A DNA stretch of 64,000 nucleotides from Imhoffiella purpurea (GTDB lineage Bacteria > Pseudomonadota > Gammaproteobacteria > Chromatiales > Chromatiaceae), in NCBI RefSeq assembly GCF_000585215.1, contig NZ_AONC01000012.1:1-64000 (forward strand). The letters run 5' to 3'. The position numbers were made by a program, and so were the translations under genes. Under the pieces are notes generated by a model, which was not told the DNA's origin, ran no database searches, and saw only the letters and a list, made by a program, of their open reading frames with translations. Below are positions 54,292 to 63,336 of the stretch, piece by piece (the stretch's first letter is position 1; each line of letters opens with the position of its first letter).

Positions 54292-55460
54292 CACCGCTGG
54301 AAGACCATCGCCGGATCGATCCGCATCGCCTTGCGGATCGAAACCACGGCCGCCGCGACACACATGGCGAGCGTGAGCAGGAACAGCCAGGCGGCCATCG
54401 CGGGCGAGACCACGACCAGCACGGTCCCGGTCTCGCTGGCCTCGGCCAGCGCCATGGCGATCGAGATCCCGAACAGATGGCCGATGGTCGCGCTGATGAC
54501 CGCCTGCCCCAGGATGACCCGATAGATGAATCCGCTCGGCGCGCCCATGGCCCTCAGGGTCCCGAACTCGGTGAGATGGTCGACCGTAGTGGCATAGAGC
54601 ACCTGGGCCACGATCACCACCCCGACGACCACGCCCAGTATGGCCGAGACCAGCACCGAGGCCCCGGCCCCCGTGGTGAAGACCCAATAGTCCCGGGTCA
54701 GCGCGGCGAGTTCGTCGACGCTATGGACGTCGGCCTCCGGCAGGATGGCCTTCAGGGTGGCCTGCACCCGGACCGGATCGCACCCGGGCTCGACGTCGAC
54801 CAGGACGTAGTTCCAGTCGGACGCCTCGAAGTTGCCCATGCGCTGCGCCGTGCGCGCGGCGGTGAAGACCCAGGGCGAGGTGGTGAAGGAGCGGATGCCC
54901 TGGGTCATGCCGACGATCCGCGCGCGATGGCGGTTGATCTCGACGCGGTCGCCGATCCCGGAGACGCCCAGCTTGTCGGCATAGATATGGTCGACCACGA
55001 TGGAATCGGACCGCCGCAGATCCTCGAGATCGCCGTCGACCAGATTCCAGGGACCGGCCAGACCGCTGTTGAGATCGAAGCCCACCAGGAAGACGCTCTC
55101 GTCGCCCCCTCCGGGCTTTTTCCAAGGAACGAACTGAGTGACCAGACCCTCGGCCCGGTCGACGCATTCGAGCGACTTGGCCGCGTAGAGCTCGCGGTCG
55201 TGGATGGGGACCGTGATCTCGAAATTGCGCGTCCCCTTGGCCATGATCCAGAGATCGGCGTTGGTGTGACGGATGACGGTGGTGGTGCTGGTGGTGAAGC
55301 CTTGATAGAGCCCCAGTTCCATGGCGATCAGCACCACGGCGAAGACCACGCCCACCATGGTCACGATGAAGCGCGAGAGATCGTGGGTCAGGTTGCGCCA
55401 GGCGAGCACCCCGGCCATACCGAGCCCCCAGCGACCAAGCCCCCGGGTCCACGAACTCAC
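54291..55460 (-). CDS. ABC transporter permease, DevC/FtsX-like
   Basis: 389 residues beginning at a GTG (55460) with an alternative ATG at 55418. Four membrane helices in the MacB/FtsX arrangement: one near residues 30-50 (FIVTMVGVVFAVVLIAMELGL), a large periplasmic domain, then three at the C-terminal end (AGASVLVSAILGVVVGVVIV; QAVISATIGHLFGISIAMAL; AAWLFLLTLAMCVAAAVVSI). The sequence FGTLRAMGAPSGFIYRVILGQ is the coupling-helix motif common in DevC proteins. First gene of the three-gene exporter operon. Confidence 0.92.
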   Translation of the reverse strand: MSSWTRGLGRWGLGMAGVLAWRNLTHDLSRFIVTMVGVVFAVVLIAMELGLYQGFTTSTTTVIRHTNADLWIMAKGTRNFEITVPIHDRELYAAKSLECVDRAEGLVTQFVPWKKPGGGDESVFLVGFDLNSGLAGPWNLVDGDLEDLRRSDSIVVDHIYADKLGVSGIGDRVEINRHRARIVGMTQGIRSFTTSPWVFTAARTAQRMGNFEASDWNYVLVDVEPGCDPVRVQATLKAILPEADVHSVDELAALTRDYWVFTTGAGASVLVSAILGVVVGVVIVAQVLYATTVDHLTEFGTLRAMGAPSGFIYRVILGQAVISATIGHLFGISIAMALAEASETGTVLVVVSPAMAAWLFLLTLAMCVAAAVVSIRKAMRIDPAMVFQR

Positions 55461-55525
55461 CGGAGACGGAAAGACCCCGAAGGACGGGGGTGCTCAGAAA
55501 GGCGCGAACCCATCGCGGACGCCCC

Positions 55526-56128
55526 TCAAACGGCCTGACGGCGCTGCCACAGGTAGTAGCCGATCAGGGTCAGAACCACGAACCCGAGCGCGGCACCGGT
55601 CACCAGTGGCAGATTGCGTTGCAGCAGTTCCTCGTTGCCGCCGATGAAATAGCCGAGCGCGATCAGAACCGCCGACCAGAGTCCGGCGCCGAGCGCGGTG
55701 TAGGCCGTGAAGGTCGGCAGACGCATACGGCAGAGCCCGGCGGGCAGGGAGATCAGCTGGCGGATCCCCGGAATCAGACGGCCGGTGAAGACGGAGATGG
55801 CGCCGTGCCTGGCGAAGAAGGCGTCCGACTTGTGCAGCATCGTGGGACGGATGAAGAAATACTTCCCGTAGCGCTCCAGGACGGGCCGTCCGAGCATGAG
55901 TGCGAAGAAGTAGTTGAAGAAGGCTCCCGCCAGACTGCCGGCCAGCGAGGCGGCCAGGATGAGGCCCAGGTCCATCTTGCCCTGATAGGCGAGATAGCCC
56001 GCCGGGATCAGCACCACCTCGCTGGGAAAGGGGATGAAGGAGGACTCGATCGCCATCAGGGTGAAGACACCCGCGTACCCCCAGCCATGGACCGTCATCA
56101 GGATCCAGTCGATGAATTCGTGCAGCAT
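55526..56128 (-). CDS. DedA family membrane protein
   Basis: 200 residues of the DedA/VTT family. The N-terminal membrane segment (GYAGVFTLMAIESSFIPFPSE) has the acidic residue and FPSE motif, followed by AGSLAGAFFNYFFALMLGRPV and the key FFARHGAISVFTGRLIPGIRQLISLPAG with the conserved Arg residues. DedA proteins are undecaprenyl-phosphate or phospholipid flippases that support envelope homeostasis. It is adjacent to and on the same strand as the exporter operon, 66 bases before it. Confidence 0.93.
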   Translation of the reverse strand: MLHEFIDWILMTVHGWGYAGVFTLMAIESSFIPFPSEVVLIPAGYLAYQGKMDLGLILAASLAGSLAGAFFNYFFALMLGRPVLERYGKYFFIRPTMLHKSDAFFARHGAISVFTGRLIPGIRQLISLPAGLCRMRLPTFTAYTALGAGLWSAVLIALGYFIGGNEELLQRNLPLVTGAALGFVVLTLIGYYLWQRRQAV

Positions 56129-56300
56129 TCCAGAGAGACCTCGGTCGGATTGTAATTGGGATTCGTCGAATGGACGGTCGGCCGGCCCGAAGGGAGCGCC
56201 GGTCCATCGGGAACGCCCCTCCCGCCAAGGCCCGGCACCGGGGAAGCGCTTTCAGAAGAAGTCGCCCGACCCTTTGGGAAAACCCAGGGACGCGAATGAT

Positions 56301-56388
56301 ACCCTCAATTGGGGCGAGCGAATGGGAGACCGCCAAATCATCTCGGCGTGGGTAGCAGACAAGACCGAAAGGCGACGCTATGAGCAAA
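56301..56388 (+). pseudogene. Remnant of a BrnT-type toxin gene (3' end only)
   Basis: The frame ending at about 56388 reads RQIISAWVADKTERRRYEQ, closely resembling the C-terminal end of BrnT ribonuclease toxins (consensus IRIISARRA...ERRRYE). Its last codons overlap the start of the BrnA-like gene exactly as in intact brnT-brnA pairs (the TAT-GAG codons contain the brnA ATG). The upstream half of the toxin cannot be found, and the frame runs on without a stop until 56480, so the gene is broken. Confidence 0.5.
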
Positions 56389-56604
56389 CCCATCGTTCAG
56401 CAGGACCTGGATCTCGATCGACTGCCGCCCCTGAGCGAAGAGCAGAGAGCCGAACTCGCGGCACTCCGCGCGCGCGATGACAGCGCGATCGACGACAGCG
56501 ACATCCCTCCCCTCACCGATGACGCCTGGAACCAAGTCGTGCAAGGGCGTTTCTACAAACCTACCAAGACCTCGACCACCATCCGCCCCTGCATCACCAA
56601 GTAG
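56380..56604 (+). pseudogene. BrnA-type antitoxin, truncated at its DNA-binding end
   Basis: 74 residues. LDRLPPLSEEQRAELAALRARDDSAIDDSDIPPL then DDAWNQVVQGRFYKPTKTSTTIR is the usual body of BrnA antitoxins. A normal BrnA continues with LDADVLAW-like sequence to finish the ribbon-helix-helix domain. Here six unrelated codons follow TTIR, and the stop TAG lies within the first four bases of repeat element B (56601-56724). Insertion of the element, perhaps with small additional changes, thus explains the loss. The toxin is also broken, so the module is inactive. Confidence 0.65.
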
Positions 56605-56724
56605 GGCGCAATAGTGCAACGTATTGCGCCGCATGCCGGATTGCACAAACGCCAACACACGAATCGAGCCAGCATGGTCGGTCTACTCCATTCGGCGGAA
56701 TACGCTATCGCTATTCCGCCCTAC
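56601..56724. repeat. REP/MITE-like double hairpin element, copy B
   Basis: The ends are GTAGGGCGCAATAG (56601-56614) and CTATTCCGCCCTAC (56711-56724), inverted apart from one mismatch. Two hairpins lie inside: GGCGCAATA/TATTGCGCC (56605-56630) and GGCGGAATA/TATTCCGCC (56693-56720). The right hairpin matches copy A at 14224-14257 but carries paired substitutions that keep the stem intact. It follows the truncated brnA frame. The rest of the gap to the symporter gene (56725-56851) shows nothing further. Confidence 0.75.
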
Positions 56725-56851
56725 GGGGCTACCAACAGCGCCGCGTTGGGCCTCGTACCTCGGCCCAACCTACAAATCGGCTGTTCCGGCAAGAGCAAGC
56801 GGCGAATCGGAGACACGGCTGCTGTCCGCACTGCACGCGCAAGGCAGGAGC

Positions 56852-58267
56852 TCAAATCACCCCGATCGCATGCAGGAAGACGATCACCACCAGCAGCGGC
56901 GAGATATAGCGCACCAGGAATCGCCAGACCCGATAGCCGATGGACTCGCCCGCCTGCAGCTCGTCCCGGGTCGAGGCGCGGGACATGATCCAGCCGGCGA
57001 AGATGGCGATGAAGAAGCCGCCGAGGGGCAGCAGGATGTTGGCGGTCAGATAGTCGAACAGGTCGAAGATCGTCTTGCCGAAGAGCTGGAATTTCTCGCC
57101 GGACATGAGGTTGAAGGAAAAGACGGTGCCGAGCCCGAGGAACCAGGCCAGGAAGCCGACGACGACCGAGGCCGAAATGCGGCCGAGTCCGTGGTTCTCG
57201 ACCAGCCAGGCGACGGCCGGCTCGATGATCGAGATGGCCGACGACCAGGCGGCGAAGACCAGGAGCACGAAGAAGAGGGTTCCGAAGAACTGGCCGAAGG
57301 GCATGGCGCCGAAGGCGATGGGCAGAGTCTGGAAGATGAGACCCGGCCCGGCGGCGGGCTGCAGACCGTTGGCGAAGACGATGGGGAAGATGGCCATGCC
57401 GGCAAGGAGGGCGACGGCCGTATCCGCGATCACGATCACCAAGGTCGCGCGGCCGATGGAGGCATCGCCGGGCATGTAGGAGCCGTAGACCATGATGGCG
57501 CCCATCCCGAGACTCAGGGTGAAGAAGGCGTGCCCAAGAGCGATGAGGATGGGCTCGCCGCTGAAGCGGCAGACCTCGGCACCGGCCGCATCGAGCTCGC
57601 AATGGTAGAAGACCTTGCCGAAATCCGGACTGAAGAGGAAATCCAGGCCCTTGCCGAAGGCGCCCAGGGTCATGGCATAGGCCACCAGGATCAGCAGCAG
57701 CAGGAAGAGTGCCGGCATCAGAAAGGTGACGGCCTTCTCCAGTCCGCCCTGTACGCCGCGTGCCACCACGACCATGGTCATGACCATGAAGATGGTGTGC
57801 CAGGCCAAGACCGACTCGGGGGCGCCGACGAAATCCTTGAAGAGCGTGCCGACCTGGTCGGCGCTCGCGCCCGAGAAAAAGCCCGCGGCGGTATGGAAGA
57901 CGTAGGCGAGCGCCCAACCGCCGATGACGCTGTAATAGGACAGGATAAAAAAGCCGGTGATGACCCCGCCCCATCCGAGCAGCGACCAGGCGGGATGAGC
58001 GGCCTCGTCCTTGACGAGCGCGCGCATGGTGTTGATCGGACTTTGCCGCCCGCGCCGGCCGATGAGGACCTCGGCCATCATGATGGGGATACCGATCAGA
58101 GCGATGCAGCACAGATAGATGAGGACGAAGGCGCCACCGCCGTTCTCCCCGGTGATATAGGGGAACTTCCAGATATTGCCCAGCCCCACTGCGGAACCGA
58201 CGGCCGCCAGGATGAAGATGAGGCGGGACGACCATTGGCCGTGGATGGAGCTTCGCTGTTCCGACAT
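56852..58267 (-). CDS. Sodium-dependent neurotransmitter-symporter family (SNF) transporter
   Basis: 471 residues from an ATG at 58267 (frame open 23 codons upstream). About 12 membrane helices in the LeuT fold. The first helix reads LIFILAAVGSAVGLGNIWKFPYITGENGGGAF, the unmistakable NSS signature with the unwound Na+/substrate site. GILSYYSV-like segments and the helix 6 region FFTLSLGMGAIMVYGSYM are present too. Family members import amino acids or related solutes with Na+. The exact substrate is unknown. It is downstream of the hppA terminator, on the same strand. Confidence 0.93.
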   Translation of the reverse strand: MSEQRSSIHGQWSSRLIFILAAVGSAVGLGNIWKFPYITGENGGGAFVLIYLCCIALIGIPIMMAEVLIGRRGRQSPINTMRALVKDEAAHPAWSLLGWGGVITGFFILSYYSVIGGWALAYVFHTAAGFFSGASADQVGTLFKDFVGAPESVLAWHTIFMVMTMVVVARGVQGGLEKAVTFLMPALFLLLLILVAYAMTLGAFGKGLDFLFSPDFGKVFYHCELDAAGAEVCRFSGEPILIALGHAFFTLSLGMGAIMVYGSYMPGDASIGRATLVIVIADTAVALLAGMAIFPIVFANGLQPAAGPGLIFQTLPIAFGAMPFGQFFGTLFFVLLVFAAWSSAISIIEPAVAWLVENHGLGRISASVVVGFLAWFLGLGTVFSFNLMSGEKFQLFGKTIFDLFDYLTANILLPLGGFFIAIFAGWIMSRASTRDELQAGESIGYRVWRFLVRYISPLLVVIVFLHAIGVI

Positions 58268-58353
58268 AGAGGCTCGTCCGTCGCTGAATCTGTTGCAAAC
58301 GGCGCTCATTGTCGGCGAAGCCGTTCGTCGCCACAAGCCGGCCGGACACTGAA

Positions 58354-58380
58354 ACGCAAAACGCGACCCGGAGGTCGCGT
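58354..58380 (-). terminator. Intrinsic terminator after hppA
   Basis: ACGCGACC (58361-58368) and GGTCGCGT (58373-58380) form a perfect 8-bp stem with a 4-nt loop; on the minus strand it runs into TTTTGCGTTTC. It sits 48 bases past the hppA stop and separates hppA from the symporter gene. Confidence 0.85.
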
Positions 58381-58427
58381 TCGATCTCGGCGAGACCGGG
58401 GACGCGCCCCGGTCGGGTCCGACTAGA

Positions 58428-60461
58428 TCACAGCAGGGGCACCAGGAGCAGCGCCACGATGTTGATGATCTTGATCAGCGGGTTGATGGCGGGGCCAGCG
58501 GTGTCCTTGTAGGGGTCGCCGACGGTATCGCCGGTCACGGCCGCCTTGTGGGTCTCGGAGCCCTTGCCGCCGAAGTTGCCTTCCTCGACGTACTTCTTGG
58601 CGTTGTCCCAGGCACCGCCGCCGGTGCACATGGAGATGGCCACGAAGAGACCGGTGACGATGGTGCCGATCAGCATGCCGCCCAGTGCGCGGATGCCGGC
58701 GCCGTCGCCCATGAGGATGTTCATGCCCATGGCGACCGCGACCGGAACCAGGATCGGCAGCAGCGAGGGGATGACCATCTCCTTGATGGCGGCCTTGGTC
58801 AGGAGGTCGACGGCACGGGAGTAGTCCGGCTTGGCGGAGCCGTCCATGATGCCCTTGATCTCCTTGAACTGACGGCGCACCTCCATGACGACCGCGCTGG
58901 CGGCGCGGCCGACGGCCTCCATCGCCATGGCGCCGAACAGATAGGGCACCATACCGCCGATGAAGAGACCGATGATGACGGCCGGGTCGGACAGCATGAA
59001 GTCCTGCATCTTGCCGGCCGCTTCCAGGTTGTGGGTGTAGTCGGCGAAGAGCACCAGCGCAGCCAGACCGGCGGAGCCGATGGCGTAGCCCTTGGTCACG
59101 GCCTTGGTGGTATTGCCCACGGCGTCGAGGGCGTCGGTGGTCTTGCGCACGTCCTCGGGCAGACCGGACATCTCGGCGATGCCGCCGGCGTTGTCGGTGA
59201 TGGGACCGTAGGCGTCGAGCGCCACGATCATGCCGGCCATGGAGAGCATGGCGGTGGCGGCGATGGCGATACCGTAGAGATCGGCGACCCCGTAGGCGGC
59301 CCAGATGGCGACGCAGACCGCAAGGACGGGCAGCGCGGTCGACTTCATGGAGATGGCCAGACCCGCGATGACGTTGGTCGCGTGACCGGTCTGGGATGCC
59401 TCGGCGACATATTGAACCGGACGGAACTCGGTCGCGGTGTAGTACTCGGTGATGAACATGAGCGCTGCGGTCAGACCCAGACCGATGAGCGCGCAGAAGA
59501 GCATCGAGAAGAAGTGATCGCCCATGAGCAGGCCGGTCACGACCGCGAACATGATGAAGGCGAGACCGCCCGCGACCGCCGTGCCCTTGTAGAGCGCGGT
59601 CATGATGCGACCGCCATCGGTGGCCTTGACGAAGTAGGCGCCGACGATGGAGGCGATGATGGAGACTGCGCCCAGCGCGAGCGGGTAGATGACGTAGTCG
59701 ATGTCGAAGCCGCCGGCGGCCTTGGACAGCAGACCGCCCAGAACCATGGTGGCGATGATGGTGACCGCGTAGGTCTCGAAGAGGTCGGCCGCCATGCCGG
59801 CGCAGTCACCGACGTTGTCGCCCACGTTGTCGGCGATGACCGCCGGGTTGCGCGGATCGTCCTCGGGGATGCCGGCCTCGACCTTGCCCACCAGGTCCGC
59901 ACCGACGTCGGCGCCCTTGGTGAAGATACCGCCACCCAGTCGGGCGAAGATGGAGATCAGCGAGCCGCCGAAGGCGAGACCGATCAGGGCGTGCAGGGCC
60001 GGCTCGTCGGCGCCGAGGAAGAGGAAGTAGCCCGCCACCCCGATGATGCCCAGACCGACCACCAGCATGCCGGTGACGGCACCGCCGCGGAAGGCGATGG
60101 CCAGTGCGGCCTCGAGGCTCACGGTCGCGGCCTGAGCGGTGCGCACGTTCGAGCGAACCGATACGTTCATGCCGATATAGCCGGCGAGGCCGGAGAGGAT
60201 GGCGCCGATGGCGAAACCACCGGCCGTGGCCAGGTCGAGCATCAGCCACAGCACGACGAAGAGCGCCGCACCCACCATGGCGATGGTGCTGTACTGGCGG
60301 TTGAGGTAGGCCCTGGCACCGGTCTGAATCGCTGCCGCGATTTCCTGCATGCGTTCGGAGCCGGCGGACTGGGAGTTGATCCAGGCCACGACGACGAGGC
60401 CGAAGATTACAGCCAGTGCTCCGGCGCTGATCGCGAACCAAAGGACGAAATCTGTTGACAT
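58428..60461 (-). CDS. hppA: K+-independent proton-translocating pyrophosphatase HppA
   Basis: 677 residues with about 16 membrane helices. The start at 60461 has a strong GGGGGGA site; upstream frame extension is rejected. Substrate and metal motifs are intact: [77 protein letters not shown], and [37 protein letters not shown] carries Lys where K+-dependent enzymes have Ala, so this is the K+-independent H+ pump. It conserves energy from PPi in photosynthetic membranes. The terminator lies just downstream. Confidence 0.96.
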   Translation of the reverse strand: MSTDFVLWFAISAGALAVIFGLVVVAWINSQSAGSERMQEIAAAIQTGARAYLNRQYSTIAMVGAALFVVLWLMLDLATAGGFAIGAILSGLAGYIGMNVSVRSNVRTAQAATVSLEAALAIAFRGGAVTGMLVVGLGIIGVAGYFLFLGADEPALHALIGLAFGGSLISIFARLGGGIFTKGADVGADLVGKVEAGIPEDDPRNPAVIADNVGDNVGDCAGMAADLFETYAVTIIATMVLGGLLSKAAGGFDIDYVIYPLALGAVSIIASIVGAYFVKATDGGRIMTALYKGTAVAGGLAFIMFAVVTGLLMGDHFFSMLFCALIGLGLTAALMFITEYYTATEFRPVQYVAEASQTGHATNVIAGLAISMKSTALPVLAVCVAIWAAYGVADLYGIAIAATAMLSMAGMIVALDAYGPITDNAGGIAEMSGLPEDVRKTTDALDAVGNTTKAVTKGYAIGSAGLAALVLFADYTHNLEAAGKMQDFMLSDPAVIIGLFIGGMVPYLFGAMAMEAVGRAASAVVMEVRRQFKEIKGIMDGSAKPDYSRAVDLLTKAAIKEMVIPSLLPILVPVAVAMGMNILMGDGAGIRALGGMLIGTIVTGLFVAISMCTGGGAWDNAKKYVEEGNFGGKGSETHKAAVTGDTVGDPYKDTAGPAINPLIKIINIVALLLVPLL

Positions 60462-61092
60462 TGAGATCCCCCCGTTACGGGTTTTCGTTGGTTTGAGCCG
60501 AGCGAAATGGGCGACCAATCGCAACGTCGGGATACAGCGGTGGACGGACCGATCAGCCGCCAAAACGGCACGGAACTTTACCATAAAGGTCTCGGCCTTT
60601 TGGCGCTCCGGCCAGGCATATTCGCCTCTGCAAGTGGATGCCGCCGAATCGAAATCCGCGATCGAAGCGGCGCCCCATCCGCCCCGCCCCGGCATCGGCT
60701 CCCAACCCCGCTCTGCAATCCTTGTTAATCATCGACTTGGATCGAATGCCGGATGCGATGAAGGGAGAGAGGATCGTCGCGCCCAAGCACATCATACGAT
60801 GTTCCCAATGGACGCATTAAATTAATCAATGCTCTTTATTGGGATCGAGACCAAACACGAATTGCACTGACTCCGCACGATCACGCCAGTGTAACGGAAT
60901 GAAATGACTGAAAAGGGACGATTCGGCGACCGAACGCCCGCACACGTCACAACGAGGATGCCCACATTCGACTCACTCGCTGCACGCTCGGCCAGCGCAG
61001 GCCGATCAGAGGGTCAACGAGGAACGGCCGGGCTAGAGCCCGGCCGTTCCATGCCGGCGATGGATCGAGCGTCGCCGGTACAGTCTCGCGCC
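60462..61092. other. Long gap between the sHSP gene and hppA
   Basis: This 631-base region has no credible gene: the open frames overlap only each other and lack family resemblance. It holds the terminator of the sHSP gene (61021-61050) and the hppA promoter region. A notable AT-rich stretch lies at 60818-60843 (TTAAATTAATCAATG) in otherwise GC-rich DNA, a candidate promoter or protein-binding site for hppA. I could not define a -35/-10 pair. Confidence 0.4.
61021..61050 (-). terminator. Strong hairpin after the sHSP gene
   Basis: GGAACGGCCGGGCT (61021-61034) pairs perfectly with AGCCCGGCCGTTCC (61037-61050); in practice 13 pairs with a TAGA loop. It is 43 bases past the sHSP stop. No clear T-tract follows on the minus strand, but the stability makes it a probable terminator. 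Confidence 0.65.
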
Positions 61093-61569
61093 TTATGCGG
61101 CCTTGGCCGTTTCCTCCGAGCCCGATTCATGGGTGATCGACGGCCCGCCATCCGTGCCGCGGATCTCGATGCGGCGCGGCTTCATGGCCTCGGGGACCTC
61201 GCGCACCAGCTCGATGTTGAGCAGGCCGTTCTCCAGGCGGGCCTCGGCGACCCGGACATAGTCGGCCAGCTGGAACTTGCGCTCGAAGCCGCGGTTGGCG
61301 ATGCCGCGATAGAGGAAATTGCCCTCCGCCTCGGCCGTCTTGCGCTGACCGGTCACGGTGAGCAAATTCTCCTTCGCCTCGATATCCAGCTCGGACTCGG
61401 TGAAACCCGCCACGGCGAGCGTGATGCGGTAGCTGTTCTCGTCCATGACCTCGACGTTGTAGGGCGGATAGCCGCCCGGCTCGGTCCGGTAGGCGGTCTC
61501 AAGCGAATTGGCCAGACGATCGAAGCCGATCATGGAGCGGAACAGGGGTGAGAAGTCGAGCGTTGTCAT
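61093..61569 (-). CDS. Small heat shock protein, Hsp20/alpha-crystallin family
   Basis: 158 residues. The start at 61569 has a strong GGAGGA site. The N-terminal region ([20 protein letters not shown]) and the alpha-crystallin domain ([68 protein letters not shown]) match the IbpA-like type. It acts as an ATP-independent holdase for unfolded proteins. The promoter lies under a perfect CIRCE operator (61696-61722), so it is expected to be repressed by HrcA and induced on heat stress. A terminator hairpin follows. Confidence 0.95.
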   Translation of the reverse strand: MTTLDFSPLFRSMIGFDRLANSLETAYRTEPGGYPPYNVEVMDENSYRITLAVAGFTESELDIEAKENLLTVTGQRKTAEAEGNFLYRGIANRGFERKFQLADYVRVAEARLENGLLNIELVREVPEAMKPRRIEIRGTDGGPSITHESGSEETAKAA

Positions 61570-61681
61570 GACATATCCTCCGATGAGCAATATGTGCCAC
61601 AAGGCAATATGAACGATGAGATGGCGTTCTTGCGAACCGCCGGTTTCGCAGTCCCCGACCGGGCGACTGCTTACGTTATGT

Positions 61682-61710
61682 AAAGTAGACCCGGATTAGC
61701 ACTCTGTCAA
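61682..61710 (-). promoter_or_regulatory. Sigma-70-type promoter of the sHSP gene
   Basis: Read on the minus strand, TTGACA (61705-61710) is separated by 17 bases from TACTTT (61682-61687). The -35 element is a perfect consensus match, and it lies inside the CIRCE spacer, so HrcA binding would block RNA polymerase. The start codon is about 110 bases downstream. Confidence 0.7.
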
Positions 61711-61722
61711 GATGAGTGCTAA
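61696..61722. promoter_or_regulatory. CIRCE operator (HrcA binding site)
   Basis: TTAGCACTC (61696-61704), nine bases (61705-61713), GAGTGCTAA (61714-61722): an exact match to the CIRCE consensus. It overlaps the -35 box of the sHSP promoter and lies 105 bases before the divergent S24 gene. This predicts HrcA control of the sHSP gene and possibly of the divergent one. Confidence 0.92.
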
Positions 61723-61827
61723 CAAATTCTCGCGAAGCCATCGGCATCCACTTTCTCGCGCCTCTCGCGCTCGGGTAGACTGGGGCATCCTGCGACAGCC
61801 TTCGCGACCCGGCCATCGGAGAAGCCC

Positions 61828-62289
61828 ATGGCGCAACCCCTCTATCTCATCACCAAACGTGCCCATGCGATCTGGACTCCCGCGCTCGAGCCGCTGGAGC
61901 TCGAAGGCGAGGACGGGGTATCGCTGCCCCTGCTCGGATACGTGAGCGCCGGAAGGCCGGTCGACCTCTCCGAGGACCAGGAGAGCGTCACGGTTCCGCG
62001 CAACATGGTGCGCAAGAACAGCTATGCGCTGCGGGTGCGCGGACACTCGATGATGGACGACCAGATCCAGGACGGGGACATCATCATCGTCGAGCAGCGC
62101 CAGACGGCCGAGAACGGAGAGACGGTGGTCGCCCTGATCAAGGGCGAGCAGGTCACGCTCAAGCGTTTCTACGTCGAGCCGGACGGCATCCGGCTGCAGC
62201 CGGCCAATCCGAACATGGAGCCCATCCATCTGAAGCACGACGAGATCCAGATCCTGGGGATCGTCTCGGGCGTGGTGCGGATGTCCTGA
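61828..62289 (+). CDS. LexA-like S24 autoprotease lacking the DNA-binding domain
   Basis: 153 residues starting at an ATG with GGAGAAG six bases upstream. It contains only the S24/LexA C-terminal domain: an Ala41-Gly42 cleavage-type site in GYVSAGRPV, the catalytic Ser74 in RGHSMMDDQIQDGD and the general-base Lys112 in VTLKRFY. The winged HTH of LexA (about 70 residues) is missing, and the N terminus is only a short unrelated segment. The protein resembles UmuD or a free repressor protease half. Divergent from the sHSP gene, with the CIRCE operator in between. Confidence 0.8.
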   Translation: MAQPLYLITKRAHAIWTPALEPLELEGEDGVSLPLLGYVSAGRPVDLSEDQESVTVPRNMVRKNSYALRVRGHSMMDDQIQDGDIIIVEQRQTAENGETVVALIKGEQVTLKRFYVEPDGIRLQPANPNMEPIHLKHDEIQILGIVSGVVRMS

Positions 62290-62367
62290 CTCCCTGTTTG
62301 CCCTGCAGCGCCATTCGCGCCAGCTAGAATCCGTTCTTCGGAGAAGATCGAGAGGACGCAGCCCCAT

Positions 62368-63261
62368 ATGTCCGAGACAACATCCATGACCGGTTCGCCG
62401 TTCGATCCCATCAACGAAACGTCCTATCGAGTCTGGCGCGAACGCAAGCTGTCGCAGGCCCCGACGAGGCTCGATGCCCTGATCGTCGAGGTCGGCGACC
62501 CTCGCCGGTTGAGCCAGGCCGAGCATGCCGCGATCCTAGAGCGCTGCCGAGCGGCCAACATGGCGATCTATGCAGGCACGACGGGAGAGAATCCGGACAA
62601 ATCCATCCCCCGCGAACTCGGAACCAGGTTCGGTCTGAACCGCCTGGACCACAACCCGGGGGCCGACGAGGACGCCATCACCTCCCTGACGGTCCAGACG
62701 GACCGGCGCCATCGGGACTTCATCCCCTACTCCGACCAGCCGATCTCCTGGCACACCGACGGCTACTACAACCGCCCGGACCGCCAGATCCACGGTATGC
62801 TGCTGCACTGCGTCCAGCCCGCCGACGCGGGCGGCGCGAACGCCCTGCTCGATCACGAGATCGCCTACATGCTGCTGCGAGACCGGGATCCAGAGCACGT
62901 CCGCGCACTCATGCACCCGGAAACCATGGCCATCCCGGCCAGTCATGTCGATGGAAAAGAGACGCGCCCGGACTGCTCGGGCCCCGTGTTCTCGGTGCGC
63001 GCGGATGGACGTCTGCACATGCGCTTCACCAACCGCAAGCGCAACATCCGCTGGCGCAACGACCCGGCGACCGGCGCCGCCGTCGCCGCGCTCAGAGAGA
63101 TCCTGGAGGAAGAGTCGCCCTGGCACTTCAGCGCGCGACTCGAATCGGGCTGGGGACTCATCTGCAACAACGTGCTCCACACCCGCACCGGATTCAGCGA
63201 CGGCGAGAACCGGCGTCTCATCTATCGCGCGCGCTATTACGACCGGATCGAGGGATGTTGA
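62368..63261 (+). CDS. TauD/TfdA-family Fe(II)/2-oxoglutarate dioxygenase
   Basis: 297 residues. The iron triad is visible: SWHTDGYYNRP provides the His-x-Asp and LHTRTGF near residue 270 provides the distal His with the 2-oxoglutarate-binding Arg nearby. Family members hydroxylate taurine, herbicides, gamma-butyrobetaine and various small molecules. The region DFIPYSDQPISWHTDG is closest to bacterial members of unknown substrate. It stands 78 bases after the S24 gene and may be read from the same promoter. Confidence 0.85.
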   Translation: MSETTSMTGSPFDPINETSYRVWRERKLSQAPTRLDALIVEVGDPRRLSQAEHAAILERCRAANMAIYAGTTGENPDKSIPRELGTRFGLNRLDHNPGADEDAITSLTVQTDRRHRDFIPYSDQPISWHTDGYYNRPDRQIHGMLLHCVQPADAGGANALLDHEIAYMLLRDRDPEHVRALMHPETMAIPASHVDGKETRPDCSGPVFSVRADGRLHMRFTNRKRNIRWRNDPATGAAVAALREILEEESPWHFSARLESGWGLICNNVLHTRTGFSDGENRRLIYRARYYDRIEGC

Positions 63262-63336
63262 ACCTGAAGGTATCCCCGATGAACGTCGGGGGCACCCCCA
63301 GGCAGCAGAGAGAGGGTCGGGTACGCCCCCGCAACC

